Positions 42,458-54,487 of a stretch of DNA of 64,000 bases are shown in pieces; the stretch's first letter is position 1; the number at the start of each line of letters is the position of its first letter. A model generated the notes under the pieces. That model was not told where the DNA came from and made no database searches. It was given only the letters and a program-made list of their open reading frames with translations. A program made the position numbers and the translations under genes. The DNA is from Hevea brasiliensis. Taxonomy: Eukaryota; Streptophyta; Magnoliopsida; Malpighiales; Euphorbiaceae. The DNA is taken from positions 39,457,593-39,521,592 of the forward strand of contig NC_079496.1 of NCBI RefSeq assembly GCF_030052815.1, in the 5' to 3' direction.

Positions 42458-45400
42458 TGTAACGCCCTCACTTTAGGTAGTCCATATATTTTACTGTTTC
42501 GATGACTAACGTCTGTGCGGGATAGTTCAAATGTTTAGAACCAGACTTAAACTAAAGTGAAGAGCCATAAATAACCTAAATAATGACTAAGAAAATTAAG
42601 GAGAAATTAAAGAAATGAAATGCAAAGAGGTTAAATAAGCCAAAGCTCCAGCGATGGGTAACCCTAATGGGAAGCGACTGTGAATACAGTTGGCAACCCC
42701 AGACCCAAGGGAAACTTGTGAAATAATTATTTGGGACTTAATTGAAGAATTAATGAGGTTTAGATGATAATAAAATGCCAAGAAAATTTATGTCAATCGA
42801 TACAGATAATTATAACTCAGTGAACACAACGAAGGGCATTTTGGTCATTTCACCCTCAGAGATGATTTTTGACCAACATGTCCATTTAATTAAGTGAGAT
42901 TTATGTAATAAAATATGAAGAAATATTGGTAAAAATTTAATTAGAAATGAGTAAAGAAGAGAAGGAAAGAAAATAAAATAAAATGAAATTTAAATTTAAT
43001 TATGACATATGCATTATGTAATGATGATATAATTAAAATTTTCAACCAATTAAAAAGAGACAAAGACTATAAAAAGGATAAAAGGAAAATTAAATAAAAT
43101 AAAAACAAAAACTCATCTTCTTCCTTGAGATAGTTGGCCGAACCACTCACCCAAAACCACCCTCCATTAAAGCTTCTTCAAGCTTCAATTTCTCATCAAT
43201 TTCTACCATATTTCCCCACTCTCCAAATACAAAACTTATTATTTCACTTTGAGAAGAAGATTGGCAGCCAAGAATTGGGAAGAAAGTGAAGTTGGGAAAG
43301 CCTTGGAAGAGTGACAACAAAGGTTAGTGCAATTACCACCCTCCTCCCTTCTTTAATTCTTGTTTTGATGTTGAAGTGAGTTCATATTGCACGAAATTGT
43401 GAGGAAATAATAGATTTATGGAGAGATGAGATTTTCGGCAGCCATAAGAGAATGATGGTTTTGATTTGAATTTTTATGTGTGGATTAGAAGTTGAATTTT
43501 CATGTGTGGTATGAAATTAAGAAATTGGAGGTTAGGGTTTTGAACTAAAATTGAGGGTTTGTTAAATTGTCATTGAATTGGTGTTATTATGGTCAATTAA
43601 TGATCATTTTATGTGGTTTGACCTTCAAACAGAGTTAGTTGTGGAATTAAAATGCTCAAAGGAGAAGTGCACCTTTGTGCTGGAAATTTGGACTTTGAGT
43701 CTAGTAGGTTTGGGCAGCCATAAGTAGAGTTGTGTAGCTTTAATTGGTGTAAGGCCAATTGGAGGTGAAACTAGGGACATAATTCCACATTTTCCATGAA
43801 GAGACTCTACCCAAAAACCCAACACAAAGTGACTTAAAATTGGCTTGAATCTGGGTAACCATATGCTGGACCTGGAAAAATGACTATATGAATAGTAAAT
43901 GTTCAAATAGCCATAACTTACTCCAGGAAGGTCAGAATAACCTGATTCTTAAACCATTGAAAAGGCTAAACATAGTGGAACAATTTTTATGAAGAACAGA
44001 AATCCTAATTCTAAACTTAACCTAGTCAAATTGTTAACCAAAATCAGCTCAACAAAACTGCCAGAACCAAAATTGCCCAGAAAATTTTGGACATTGACCA
44101 ATCTGACCAGTTATGGTAAAAATCCCATAACTTGAGCTACAAAACTCCAAATTGAGTGATTCAAAAAGGGAATTAAATTTAAGACATTAAGGAATAACTT
44201 TGATAAAGAAAGGTTGGCCAAAATTCCATTGTAGATTGGCCTAATAGAATAGTGAACTTAGGTTACAGAAGTTGAAATTTATGAAATGCTCCTAGGTGGA
44301 CTTGAACTTATTAAACCAAAATGTGGTATGAACATGAATTTGGAACTTGTGTTCCTATTATTTATGGAATAATCAAAATTTAGTATAAATAGTATTGTAA
44401 ATAGTAACCACAATGACACAAAATGCAAAGGACCAATACCTAAGATGCTAATATGCCTATGTATGCCTAGTTATGATTGTTTTGGATAGGTTGGCATGCC
44501 AATAGGGTTCTGACTTTTAGTACTGCTTATGGCTCCATGCCATTTTGTGATTTATGGCTCTTATTGCTATTTTGTGATTTATGGCTTTTAGCCATTTCGT
44601 TACTCTTTGATGCATGAGGCTTTATGCCCGATTGATACTATGGCCCTTTAGCCATTCTGTTGCACACCTGGCAGACACTATGTGATCGATGGTGTAACGG
44701 CCCGAGGTACTTGATACCTAGTGCCAGTTTATCTATTTATCCAGTCCAGTCAACTTGGATAGGTTACTTGGGCATTTAAGTAAGTCCTAAAAATTTACTA
44801 ATAAATAATAAATATAAAAACCATTAAATTGAATATATTCTAAATAGTTATAAAAAAATACATCCGGTGTGACATAATAGTGTAATTTCCTTATTTTTAA
44901 TTATTTTAGTTTATTTTTATATTATATTTACACCACTAAACATTATGCTTAGCGCGCCGCTTTTTGCCACACGTAGATACTAGATACCAGGATAGAGAGC
45001 CTAGTAAGCCTTAGACTGGGAGATTGAGACTTTGATCTGCAGTCACCTCATCAGCAGTGCATATTTTGGTAGAGTCCACTAGCATTGTATTTTATTTTTG
45101 GACTTTGTAATGAAATTTTGGATATGTAATGTAAATTATAAATTTGTACATTAATTTTATAAATGATGTAAATTAATAATATTTGAAGAATTTCCTTTAT
45201 GGATTCTTTATGAATGAGCATGGATTTGGATTGAGAATGGAGATGAAATGGTTGTTTGAAAAATATGAGAGGATGTTTATGATTGTGAAAAACTTATATG
45301 TTTGAAATTATTGCTGAGATTTTAAACAGGTGGGAAATCATCAAATTGTTAATAAATTAGGAGAAACTCCGTCGGTTTCTCTGATTGTATGAGTGAACTT

Positions 45401-45504
45401 AAATGATTAAAATTTAAAATTTAATTACTAGAAATATAACAAGATAAGATAAGCCGCTCTGGCGCCTTGCTTGGCTACACTGTAGACTGGTAAAGGGTAT
45501 TACA
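42458..45504 (+). repeat. Solo LTR S (family B, 3,047 bp)
   Basis: Starts TGTAACGCCCTCAC and ends GGGTATTACA, flanked by the TSD CAAGT (42453-42457 and 45505-45509), with no internal sequence. It contains a 5S-like module, donor-like AAG|GTTAGTG (43323), tandem modules (about 43720-44260), GGCTTTTAGCCATT-type repeats (44520-44660) and a hairpin CTAAACATTATGCTTAG (44936-44952) with one mismatch. Confidence 0.93.
42628..42675 (+). promoter_or_regulatory. 5S-like module in LTR S
   Basis: AGGTTAAATAAGCC, a spacer, CAGCGATGGGTAACCC, then TGGGAAGCGACTGTG. Confidence 0.5.
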
Positions 45505-45509
45505 CAAGT

Positions 45510-46514
45510 GGTGTGCAATGTAAAGAAACTTCATGAAAGAAACAATAATAGATTGAAGGAACCAAGTTAGAGTAACTATCCTCAATCCCCAGTGGAGTCA
45601 TTAAGAAACTGTAGGGGTCTTGATTGGTGTTAACCTTTTTAGCTAGTTTAGCATTGTCTTCTCATAATACTACCACTATGTTAGGATATTAATGCTATAA
45701 AAGCGGTGGAAAGGAGCCACCACCTAGGTAATAACTGTGACAAATTTGTAAAAAGGGATGTGGATGGCAACTTACTCTTTGCAGAGGTCCACTATCCTTA
45801 CTTTTACCATGAACTCAATAGTTTAGGTTTGGGATAGTAGGTATGATAGAGGGAAAATGTTAGGCATAATCTCTACCTAGACTTATCTTAGAATAAGAGC
45901 TAATCTCTACTAATAATTTTTAAAGCCTATCTTATTAATTCTTTTATTAAATTCCTTAACACATATTTATGTAATCTAAATTATTACACACACATCTTAT
46001 TCATACACGCAAGTAGAATCACACATATATCATTTCTAATCATACCAAGTTTGCTAAATTTAGTGATGTTAGTCCTACATGCATATTTAACTAAACTAAT
46101 TATGGACAAATCTATTTTCACACATATTACAAGTAGAATGAATTAAATAAGATAAAACAAAATGAATAAAAATAAACACTAACAATAAATCACAACTTAA
46201 AATAAAATAAAAATCTTAATTTTGCTTGAATTTGTACTCTTCCACAATTTCAATTTTGCTAGAAAATTGCTCCAAACTCTTAATTTCTACCTCGTCTCTA
46301 TCCCTTTTAGGTCTCCCAACTCACATCAAAGACAAGAAAGAAGTTAGAATCAAATTAAAACATAAAAGAATTTAATTTTCACTAAAAACACCAAATTTAC
46401 CAAAATTGGCATAATTGCACACCAAAAATTAAAAAAAAAAAAATTCAATTTGGGCATAAAATTAATTTTAATATCTGCACAAAAATTGCTGAAGACTCCT
46501 AAGACATTAAAATA

Positions 46515-46553
<39 letters not shown>

Positions 46554-46582
46554 AAAGAAACCTTGAATTCATGCATCACATG
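45510..46582 (+). other. Spacer between LTR S and element R
   Basis: About 1.07 kb. The first half has a GGAAAGGAGCCACCACCTAG stretch (45710-45729) that resembles, from memory, text seen in other plant retroelement relics. No reading frame supports it. The second half is very AT-rich with many ACACAC and TTATT runs. No RNA gene was seen. Confidence 0.45.
46517..46550 (+). repeat. CA/TA microsatellite
   Basis: About 14 AC units followed by a short ATATAT run. Confidence 0.95.
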
Positions 46583-47662
46583 TGTAACACCCCGAATTTT
46601 CGAGCTCTGAATAGTTTCATTTTTTGTCTGTGACTAGTACTATTAAAAGGCACCTTAAAGACCAAAAATATTAAGAAAATTAATTGAGTTAGACACAATA
46701 AAAATTTAAGTGAAACAAAGATCTAAGGACTCATCGGGTATTACGAAAAAGAAGGATTATGACCCGATGAGGGGCATTTTGGTCAACTCACATCAAGAGT
46801 TGATTTTTTACCAAAATGTCAATTTAATTAAATGAAAATAATATATTGAATTATGAAGAAATTTTGAGGAAAAATTAAAGTATAAAATGAAAAGAAAAGA
46901 AAAGGAATAAAAATTTAAGTTTAATTACCCTTATGACATAATTAAAACTTATAATTTAAATAAACTAAATTTAGGGATAAATATATATAAGACAAGGCAA
47001 ATTAAATAAAATTAAAAAAAGTCATTTTCCTTTTTCCATTCCTCATTGTGCCACCACCCTCCCCACCCTCTTTCTCTTCTCTTTTCTTCACTTCCTCCAT
47101 TAACACTTCTTCCCCATCTTTGATTTCCCTACTTTCCTTCCATGGGTCCTTCATCTATTTAGTAGGAAACATTAAAACAAACTTTGATTGAGAGATTTAA
47201 ATAAAAAGAATAAGAAATTAGAAGAGATTTGAAATGGGAAAAATCATCAAGTGAGGTAAGCTCTCTCTCTTTCATGCTTGATTAACCAAGTATACTTTGA
47301 ATCAAGTTTGCGTGTGATGAATTTATATGAGAAAGCATGAAAAACATGCATGAATCTTGAAAGGGATTTTTGGCTAGCTTGGGTAATCTAGGGTTTTGAT
47401 GGTTTTGATTTAAATTTAACATGAACCCTAACTTACATGAGGTAGTATGTAAGATTTGTGAAGGGAAATTGCATGGAATTTGCATGAATTAGAAGATGGA
47501 AAATTAGGGTTCATGGGAAAATCGGGGCTTTTAATATATGAAGTGTAATTAGTGTTTATAATGATAAATTATGGTTATTTAAAGTCCCTTTAATGTGAAT
47601 TGACATTAAGTTGATGAATGAAAGTAATGAACTGGTAGAATTGGAGAAAATTACAAACTAGG
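46583..47662 (+). repeat. R 5' LTR, first part
   Basis: X-family LTR start (GTAACACCCCGAATTTTCG). It has no 5S-like module, a TATA-like ATATATATAAG at 46981-46991, a pyrimidine-rich leader and a donor-like GAG|GTAAGCTC at 47256. It stops at CTAGG, the target of Q. Confidence 0.88.
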
Positions 47663-48645
47663 TGTAACACCCCTATATGCATAGTCCTATGTAAATCACT
47701 ATTCTAGTGACCAGTGTCAGTCCGGATAATTAAGAGGATTAGAATCATATTTAATTCACCTAGAAAAGCCCTGAAAAAAAAAATAGTAGTGATTATCCGA
47801 AGGTTAAATACAAATCAGAAAAATAGAACATAAAAGGTTAAATGAGCCGGGAGTCACAGCAATGGGTGACCGCACCGGGAAGTGACTGTGAGATCAGTCA
47901 AAACCCAAAATTCGTATGGGGCATTAATTGCGAAGCTAGGGGAAATGTGAAAATCACAGAAAAATGTTGAGAACCAGATTAAATAATTAGGTTAGGGTTT
48001 CGGAAGAAATACAGTGTTTTTAGAAAATCGAATCAGACCGGTAAGGGACAAATTGGTCAATTAACCCTTAAAGGTGATTGTTGGCCTAAATGTCCATTAA
48101 TATGTTGGAAATTAAATTTATGAAAATTAGATTTAAAGTGAAGAGGTTATGGAAAGGAAAAGAAAAGAAATAAAAAATAAGCATTATTACATCACTTAAG
48201 TGATGTAAGCATGACCTAAAAATAATAATAATAATATAATTTGGTAATTATTAAATTGTGGATAATTAAGACATAAAAGTCAAGAAAATTGAATTAAAAA
48301 GCAAAAGTTTCCTCTTTCTTCAACCTTGGCTAGCACCTCTCCCTTTCTCTCCCATAAAACCTCAATGGAAGCTTACTCTAAAGCTTCTTAAACCCTAAAA
48401 TTAACCATAATCTCCCCAACTCTCTTAAGTAAATCTTACCCTTGCATCTTAGTAAGAAGATTGAAGAAAGAAAAACTCAAGAAAAAGGTAGAAAATTGAA
48501 GAGGGAAAAACTACCTAAAGAGGTTAGTAGTAAATCTTCAACTTCTCTCTTTATAATTATGATTAGGTACTTAATCTAAGTTAGAAAGTGTTGAAAATTG
48601 AAACAAATTGACAAGGTAAGGACCCATAGAAAATTCAGTCAGCTA
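47663..48645 (+). repeat. Solo LTR Q, left part
   Basis: Family-A-like LTR starting TGTAACACCCC after CTAGG (47658-47662). It has a 5S-like module, a purine-rich leader and a donor-like AG|GTTAGTAG (48533). It is interrupted at AGCTA (48641-48645) by element P and resumes at 54493. Confidence 0.88.
47835..47884 (+). promoter_or_regulatory. 5S-like module in LTR Q
   Basis: AGGTTAAATGAGCCGGGAGT, CACAGCA, ATGGGTGACC, GCACC, GGGAAGTG. The GCCGGGAGT part also resembles the 5S GGCGAGAGT. Confidence 0.6.
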
Positions 48646-48813
48646 TGTAACACCCTCACTTTAGCTAGCCTATGCATTCGACTGTTTCGGTGATTAATGT
48701 CGGTTTGGACAGTCGAAATGTTTGGAACTATATGTAAACTAGAGTGATGAGTCATAAATATACAAAAAAATAGTAAGAAAAATTAAGAAAAATTTTATAA
48801 ATGAAATACAATA

Positions 48814-48861
48814 AAGTTAAATGAGCTAATGCCTCGATGATGAGTGACCCTAATAGGAAGT
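48814..48861 (+). promoter_or_regulatory. 5S-like module in P 5' LTR
   Basis: AAGTTAAATGAGC, a spacer, ATGAGTGACCC, then AGGAAGTTGCGG. The copy in the 3' LTR (52348-52395) keeps ATGGGTGACCC. Confidence 0.5.
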
Positions 48862-49763
48862 TGCGGTGAAGACAGCTAGTAACCCTAAACCCGAGGGAAA
48901 TCCTGTGAAATAATTTCTGGGATGCCAGAGAAGAGTTACGGTGCCCTAGGTAGCATTAGAATGCCAAGAAAAGGTTAGGGAAATTTTTAAGTTCGGTACA
49001 GACAATTTTGGCTCCTTAAGCTGAACGGAGGGCATTTTGATCATTTCGCCTTCAGAGACGATTTTTGGCCAACTTGTCCAATTAAGTAAATAAATTATAT
49101 AACATAAAATATAAATAAATATTGCTAAAGATTTAATTAAAAATAAATAAAAGAAAGAAGAAAACAAAATGAAATTTAATTGGATATATTACATGGGCAT
49201 GACATAAGCATGATGTAATAAAAACTTTCTAACCTATCACCATCTAACAAGCACACTTAAACCTTATTAAAAAGATGAAAAATCAGTCAAAAATTGGAAA
49301 AAACAATCAGCCATCTCCTTCATGTTGGCCGAACCACCATGGCCATGAAACTCCTCCATTTCTTCTTCCCTTCTAGCTTGAATTTCTCTCTATTCTTACC
49401 CCAAAACTCTTAGGTCCCTTCACTAAAAATTACACCCACACCTTGTAGAAGTGTTTGGCTGCCAAGAATTGAAGAGAAAGTGAAGTTTAAGTTTGGGAAA
49501 ATTCTGCTCAAAAAGGGTTAGTGCTATAATCATCCTACTTCTTTTCTTTAAGTGTTATAAGCATGCTAAATCAAATTAGTTTGACATGTAATTGAAGAAA
49601 ATATCAAGTATATGGGAACTTAAATTTTCGGCAGCTTTGATGTATGAGGGTATGATGAGTTTAATTGATATTAAACTTACCTAGAAATGGTTTGAGATAT
49701 GTATATATGTGATGGATAGATTGGCATGCCAATAGGGTATTATTTTAGCAGTACTATGTAAGG

Positions 49764-49860
49764 TTTTATGCCTGTATTCATAGCTTTATGCCCATATTCA
49801 TGGCTTTATGTCTGCACTCATGGCTTTATACCCGCACTCATGGCTTTTATGCCCGATTAT
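49764..49860 (+). repeat. 20-bp tandem repeat in P 5' LTR
   Basis: Four full units of the type CTTTATGCCCATATTCATGG plus a partial one. The P 3' LTR (53290-53365) has three full units and LTR O (63038-63095) two. Unit loss explains most of the 22-bp difference between the P LTRs. Confidence 0.8.
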
Positions 49861-50986
49861 ATGTTATCATAGCTTTTTAGCCATACTGACTGCATACATG
49901 GTTAGCGTTTTATGTCCCATGGTATGACGGCCTGAGGCACCACGATGTCCAGTGCCAACGACCCGTTATCCAGTTTAGTCAGCCTGTCATAGGTTACCTG
50001 GGCAGTGTAAATTATTGAAATTATTTAAGAATATTAGTAATTAAAAACATTAGAAAGTGTTGATTGAAATGAACAAAAAGATTAGCAATGGAAACATAAC
50101 TGAATCAAGTAGTACAAATGAAATTTTCAGAATTGTAAGAACCGAAAATACAATACTCCTAGAATTAATTTGTATATCAAATATTGTTACTGTATAAACT
50201 CAGCACTTTCAAAGAGGGACAAAATAGAATATAAGATAGTTGATATTAGAAATATCACACCAAACTTAATTGATACCCGATGATTTAAATTATATTTTAG
50301 AATTATACTTCAGTCTTTCTTATTTGTATATATTATTTTCTTGTTATATTATTGCATAACTAAGCAGAAATGTTTAGCACGATGGATTTGTTCCTTCGCA
50401 CAGGTACTGAAGCTAAAATCTAATGGACATTTGACTGGGATTTTTGGAGTCTAGATCTACAGAAGTGTCAGAAGTGTTCAAGTTGTCACCTCCTCAGCAA
50501 TGCATGCAGATAGGGCTCATAAAAGTTATTTTATGTATTTATAATTAGTTATTAATTGTAATGTAAATTATGGTATTGTAATTAATTTATACATAATGTA
50601 AATTGTGAATTTATGAAATTAGCTTGTAAATCATGTAAATTATGAAGTTTGAGACTTTTGATACATAAATTGAGTATGAATGGATATGTATGCAAATGAG
50701 TTGCAAGAATTGAATGTGTGATGAGATGATTATGAAAATAACTAATGAGATTTTATTGTGAAAATATTGTTGAAATTTCAAGCAAGTGAATAGTGAAATA
50801 CGCCAAATGGTAATAGAAACAAGGAAAACTCCGTTGTCTTCTCTATAGAAAAATAATTAATATTAAAATATAGCGAGAACAAAATTTTAAAAGGAATAAA
50901 GTAAGATAAAAATAGGGTGTTCCGGCACTGAGTGTGACATGCCTTGCTCGGCTACACTGTAGTCGGGTGAGAGGTGTCACATTTAT

Positions 50987-50998
50987 TGGTATCAGAGC
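50987..50998 (+). promoter_or_regulatory. Primer-binding site of P (tRNA-iMet)
   Basis: TGGTATCAGAGC, five bases (TTTAT) after the 5' LTR. Confidence 0.92.
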
Positions 50999-51123
50999 AC
51001 GGTTTAGGCATTCCTAGGCATCGATAGATAGAATAAGATTGTGTGCATAACATGCATTGCATTCATATGAGTCGAGATGACACTAATGCATATATATTTT
51101 CTATGGTTATTTTAGGTTAAGGT

Positions 51124-52000
51124 ATGGACCTAGAATCGTAGAGGGCAGTAGAGGAAGTAGTAAGCCATATCCCGACTGGGAGTGATGTGGGAAATAGGGG
51201 AGATCCTGCTCCACCAGTGCAAGAGGTGCCTGTACAACCCCAACAGGCCTTGTTTGAGCAAATGACTAAATTCTTTCAACAGATGACTGGGGCTATTCCA
51301 CCACCGCCTCAACAAAAATCACCTTTACGAAAAATTAGGAAGTATAGAGCTGTAGATTTCAATGGTAGAAAGGAAGACGATTCTTCAGCGGCTGATTATT
51401 GGTTAAAAAGGACTGAAAGAGTCCTACAGTAGCTCTATTGCACACCAGAACAGAGTTTGGAGTGTGCAGTTTCATTGTTACAAGAAGCTACATATCGGTG
51501 GTGGGATGTCATAACCAAGGTAGTGCCACCAGCCGACGTAACTTGGGAATTCTTTCTAATAGAGTTCAGAAAGAAATATATTAGTTGTGTTCATAAAGAG
51601 GAACAAAAGAGGAGTGGTGATCAGTAAAAGAGAAAATTTGGACAGTCTAGTAATAAGAGCTCGGGAGAACAGTTAAGTCAGACATCTGATCAAAGTAGGA
51701 GACTTAGACCCAGGCCTATACCCAGAAGAGGTCAACCAGAGATACTGGTAGTGAGTGCACCAAGACTAGCAAGAAAATGTGGCCATTGTAACAAGTGGCA
51801 TAAAGGTGAATGTAGGGGGATTGACTGGAGCCTGTTATAGATGTGAGGCCATGGACCATCGTCTGAAAGATTGTCCTAAGAGAAATTTACCACAGACCCA
51901 GACAGAGGTCGTGGAAGGACCAGGTGCAACAGTAACACCAATTGCAAATGTCACCCAAGCCGGAGAGGAGCAAGATGCCCCAAATGTGAATTTGAGGTAA
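51124..52000 (+). pseudogene. gag: P gag relic, internally deleted
   Basis: Start ATGGACCTAG at 51124, with TAG at codon 6 (51139), as in W gag. The frame then runs through a Gln/Pro-rich segment, RKYRAVDFNGRKED, ADYWLKRTERVLQ, a TAG at 51430, the capsid motif TYRWWDVITKVVPP, and EFFLIEFRKKYIS. After KEEQKR the rest of the capsid is deleted, and the sequence jumps to a basic linker (TAA at 51628). A first zinc knuckle, CGHCNKWHKGEC, is at 51778-51813. A second, C-x2-C-x4-H-x4-C, is at 51833-51874 in the next frame. A short tail ends at TAA, 51998-52000. Confidence 0.87.
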
Positions 52001-52140
52001 AGTATCATTCCTTTATGATATGCCTAAGTGTATAATGATAGATTAAAAAGAATAAATAATACCATATATATAAAAGGAGTAGATAGAAGGAGCAATAGAA
52101 AGGTAAAAGAATTATCTCATATACCTAAATCCGATAAATT

Positions 52141-52173
52141 TCGAAGACAAAATTTTTGTTAGAGGGGAAGAAT
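52141..52173 (+). promoter_or_regulatory. Polypurine tract of P
   Basis: TCGAAGACAAAATTTTTGTT, then AGAGGGGAAGAAT, immediately before the 3' LTR. It is intact in form. Confidence 0.9.
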
Positions 52174-54487
52174 TGTAACACCCTCACTTTTAGCTAATCC
52201 GTGCATTTGATTGTTCCAGTGATTAATATCGGTCCGAATAGTTGAAATGTCTGGAACTATATGTAAACTAGAATGAGGATTCATAAATAGACCAAATAAT
52301 AGTAAGAAAAATTAAGGAAAAATTTTAGAAATGAAATACAACAAAGTTAAATGAGCCGATGCCCAGGTAATGGGTGACCCTAACGAGAAGTTGCAGTGAA
52401 GACAACTAGTAACCCTAAACCTCAGGGAAATACTGTGAAATAATTTCTGGGATGCCAGAGAAGAGTTACGGCACCCTAGGTAGCATTAGACCAAGAAAAA
52501 GTTAGGAAAATTTTTAAGATCGGTACAGACAATTTTGGCTTCTTAAGCTAAACGGAGGGCATTTTGGTCATTTCGCCTTCAGAGATGATTTTTGGCCAAC
52601 TTGTCCAATTAAGTAAATAAATTACATGACATAAAATATGAATAAATATTGCTAAAAATTTAATTAAAAATGAATGAAAGAAAGAAGAAAAAAAACTGAA
52701 ATTTAATTGGATTATTACATGGGCATGACATAAGCATGATGTAATAAAAACTTTCTAACTAATCACCATCTAACAAGCACACTTAAACCTTATTAAAAAG
52801 AAGAAAAATCAGTCAAAAATTGGAAAAAACAATCAGCCATCTCCTTCATGTTGGCCGAACCACCATGGCCATGAAACTCCTCCATTTCTTCTTCCCTTCT
52901 AGCTTAAATTTCTCTCTATTCTTACCCCAAAACCCTTAGGTCTCTTCACTAAAAATTACACCCACACCTTGTAGAAGTGTTTGGCTACCAAGAATTGAAG
53001 AGAAAGTGAAGTTTAAGTTTGGGAAAATTCTGCTCAAAAAGGGTTAGTGCTATAATCATCCTACTTCTTTCCTTTAAGTGTTATAAGCATGCTAAATCAA
53101 ATTAGTATGACATGAAATTGAAGAAAATATCAAGTATATGGGAACTTAAATTTTCGACAGCTTTGATGTATGAGGGTATGATGAGTTTAATTGATATTAA
53201 ACTTGCCTAGAAATGGTTTGAGATATGTGTATATGTGATGGATAGATTGGCATGCCAATAGGGTATCGTTTTAGTAGTACTGCGTAAGGCTTTATGCCTG
53301 TATTCATGGCTTTATGCCCGTATTCATGGCTTTATGCCCACACTCATGGCTTTATGCCCGATTATATGTTATCATGGCTTTTTAGCCATACTAACTGTAT
53401 ACGTGATTGACATTTTGTGTCCCATGGTATGACTGCCCGAGGCACCGCGGTGTCAAGTGCCAATGACCCATTATCCAGTTTAGTCAGCCTATTATAGGTT
53501 ACCTGGGTAGTGTAAATTATTGAAATTATTTAAGAATATTAATAATTAAAAACATTAAAAAGTGTTGAATGAAATGAGAAAAGAGATTAGCAATGGAAAC
53601 ATAACTGAATCAAGTAGTACAAATGAAATTTTCAGAATTGTAGGAACCGAAAATACAATACTCCTAGAATTAATTTGTATATCGAATATTATTACTGTAT
53701 AAACTCAGCACTTTCAAAGAAGGATGAAATAGAATATAAGATAGTTGATAGTAGAAATATCACACCAAACTTAAATGATACCCAAGGATTTAAATTATAT
53801 TTTAGAATTATACTTCAGTCATTCTTATTTGTATATGTTATTTTCTTGTTATATTATTGCACCACTAAGCAGAAATGCTTGGCGCGATGGATTTGTTTCC
53901 TTTGCGTAGGTACTGAAGCTAAAACCCAGTGGACATTTGACTGGGATTTTTGGAGTCCAGATCTGCAGAAGTGTTAAAAGTGTTCAAGTTGTCACCTCCT
54001 CAGCAATGCATGTAGATAGGGCTCACAAAAGTTATTTTATGTATTTATAATTAGTTATTAATTGTAATGTAAATTATGGTATTGTAATTAATTTGTACAT
54101 CATGTAAATTATGAATTTATGAAATTAGCTTGTAAATCATGTAAATTATGAAGTTTGAGAATTTTGATATATAAATTGAGTATGAATGGATATGTATGCA
54201 AATGAGTTGCAAGAATTGAATGTGTGATGAGATGATTATGAAAATAACTGATGAGATTTTATTGTGAAAATATTGTTGAAATTTCAAGCAGGTGAATAGT
54301 GAAATACACTAAATGGTAATAGAATCAGGGAAAACTCCACTGGTTTCTCCATAGAAAAATAATTGACATTAAAATATAATGAGAATAAAATTTTAAAAGG
54401 AATAAAGTAAGATAAAAATAGGGTGTTCTAGCACCGAGTATGACATGCCTTGCTCAGTTATACTATAGTCCGGTGAGGGGTGTCACA
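52174..54487 (+). repeat. P 3' LTR (2,314 bp)
   Basis: Near-identical to 48646-50981. Starts TGTAACACCCTCAC and ends GGGGTGTCACA. The hairpin near 53863-53880 (CTAAGCAGAAATGCTTGG) is close to a perfect pairing. Reading frames such as 53675-53977 fall in LTR sequence and are not genes. Confidence 0.93.

Larger units (their letters stand above)
48646..50981 (+). repeat. P 5' LTR (2,336 bp)
   Basis: Starts TGTAACACCCTCAC and ends GAGGTGTCACA. It contains a 5S-like module, the donor-like site at 49517, 20-bp tandem repeats (49764-49860) and a degenerate hairpin near 50355. Confidence 0.93.
48646..54487 (+). mobile_element. Element P, complete gag-only non-autonomous gypsy element
   Basis: A 5,842-bp element with TSD AGCTA (48641-48645 and 54488-54492). 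It has a 2,336-bp 5' LTR, a primer-binding site, an internal region of only 1,192 bp with a gag relic, a polypurine tract, and a 2,314-bp 3' LTR. No protease, RT or integrase is present, so mobility would depend on enzymes supplied by relatives. It matches the class called TR-GAG/non-autonomous LTR elements. Both LTRs lack the ~200-bp tandem modules that the related LTRs T and O carry. Confidence 0.93.

Noticed and set aside
45705..45735. GGAGCCACCACCTAG stretch as a named retroelement family
   Set aside because: It resembles text seen in other plant repeats but cannot be verified without a search; left as unclassified spacer.
49764..49860. Short regular repeats considered as a CRISPR-like array
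   Set aside because: Units are 20 bp with no unique spacers and occur inside a plant LTR; they are a simple tandem repeat.
53675..53977. 100-residue frame in the P 3' LTR
   Set aside because: Lies wholly in LTR sequence. The 5' LTR copy (50160-50470) is not open in the same way.
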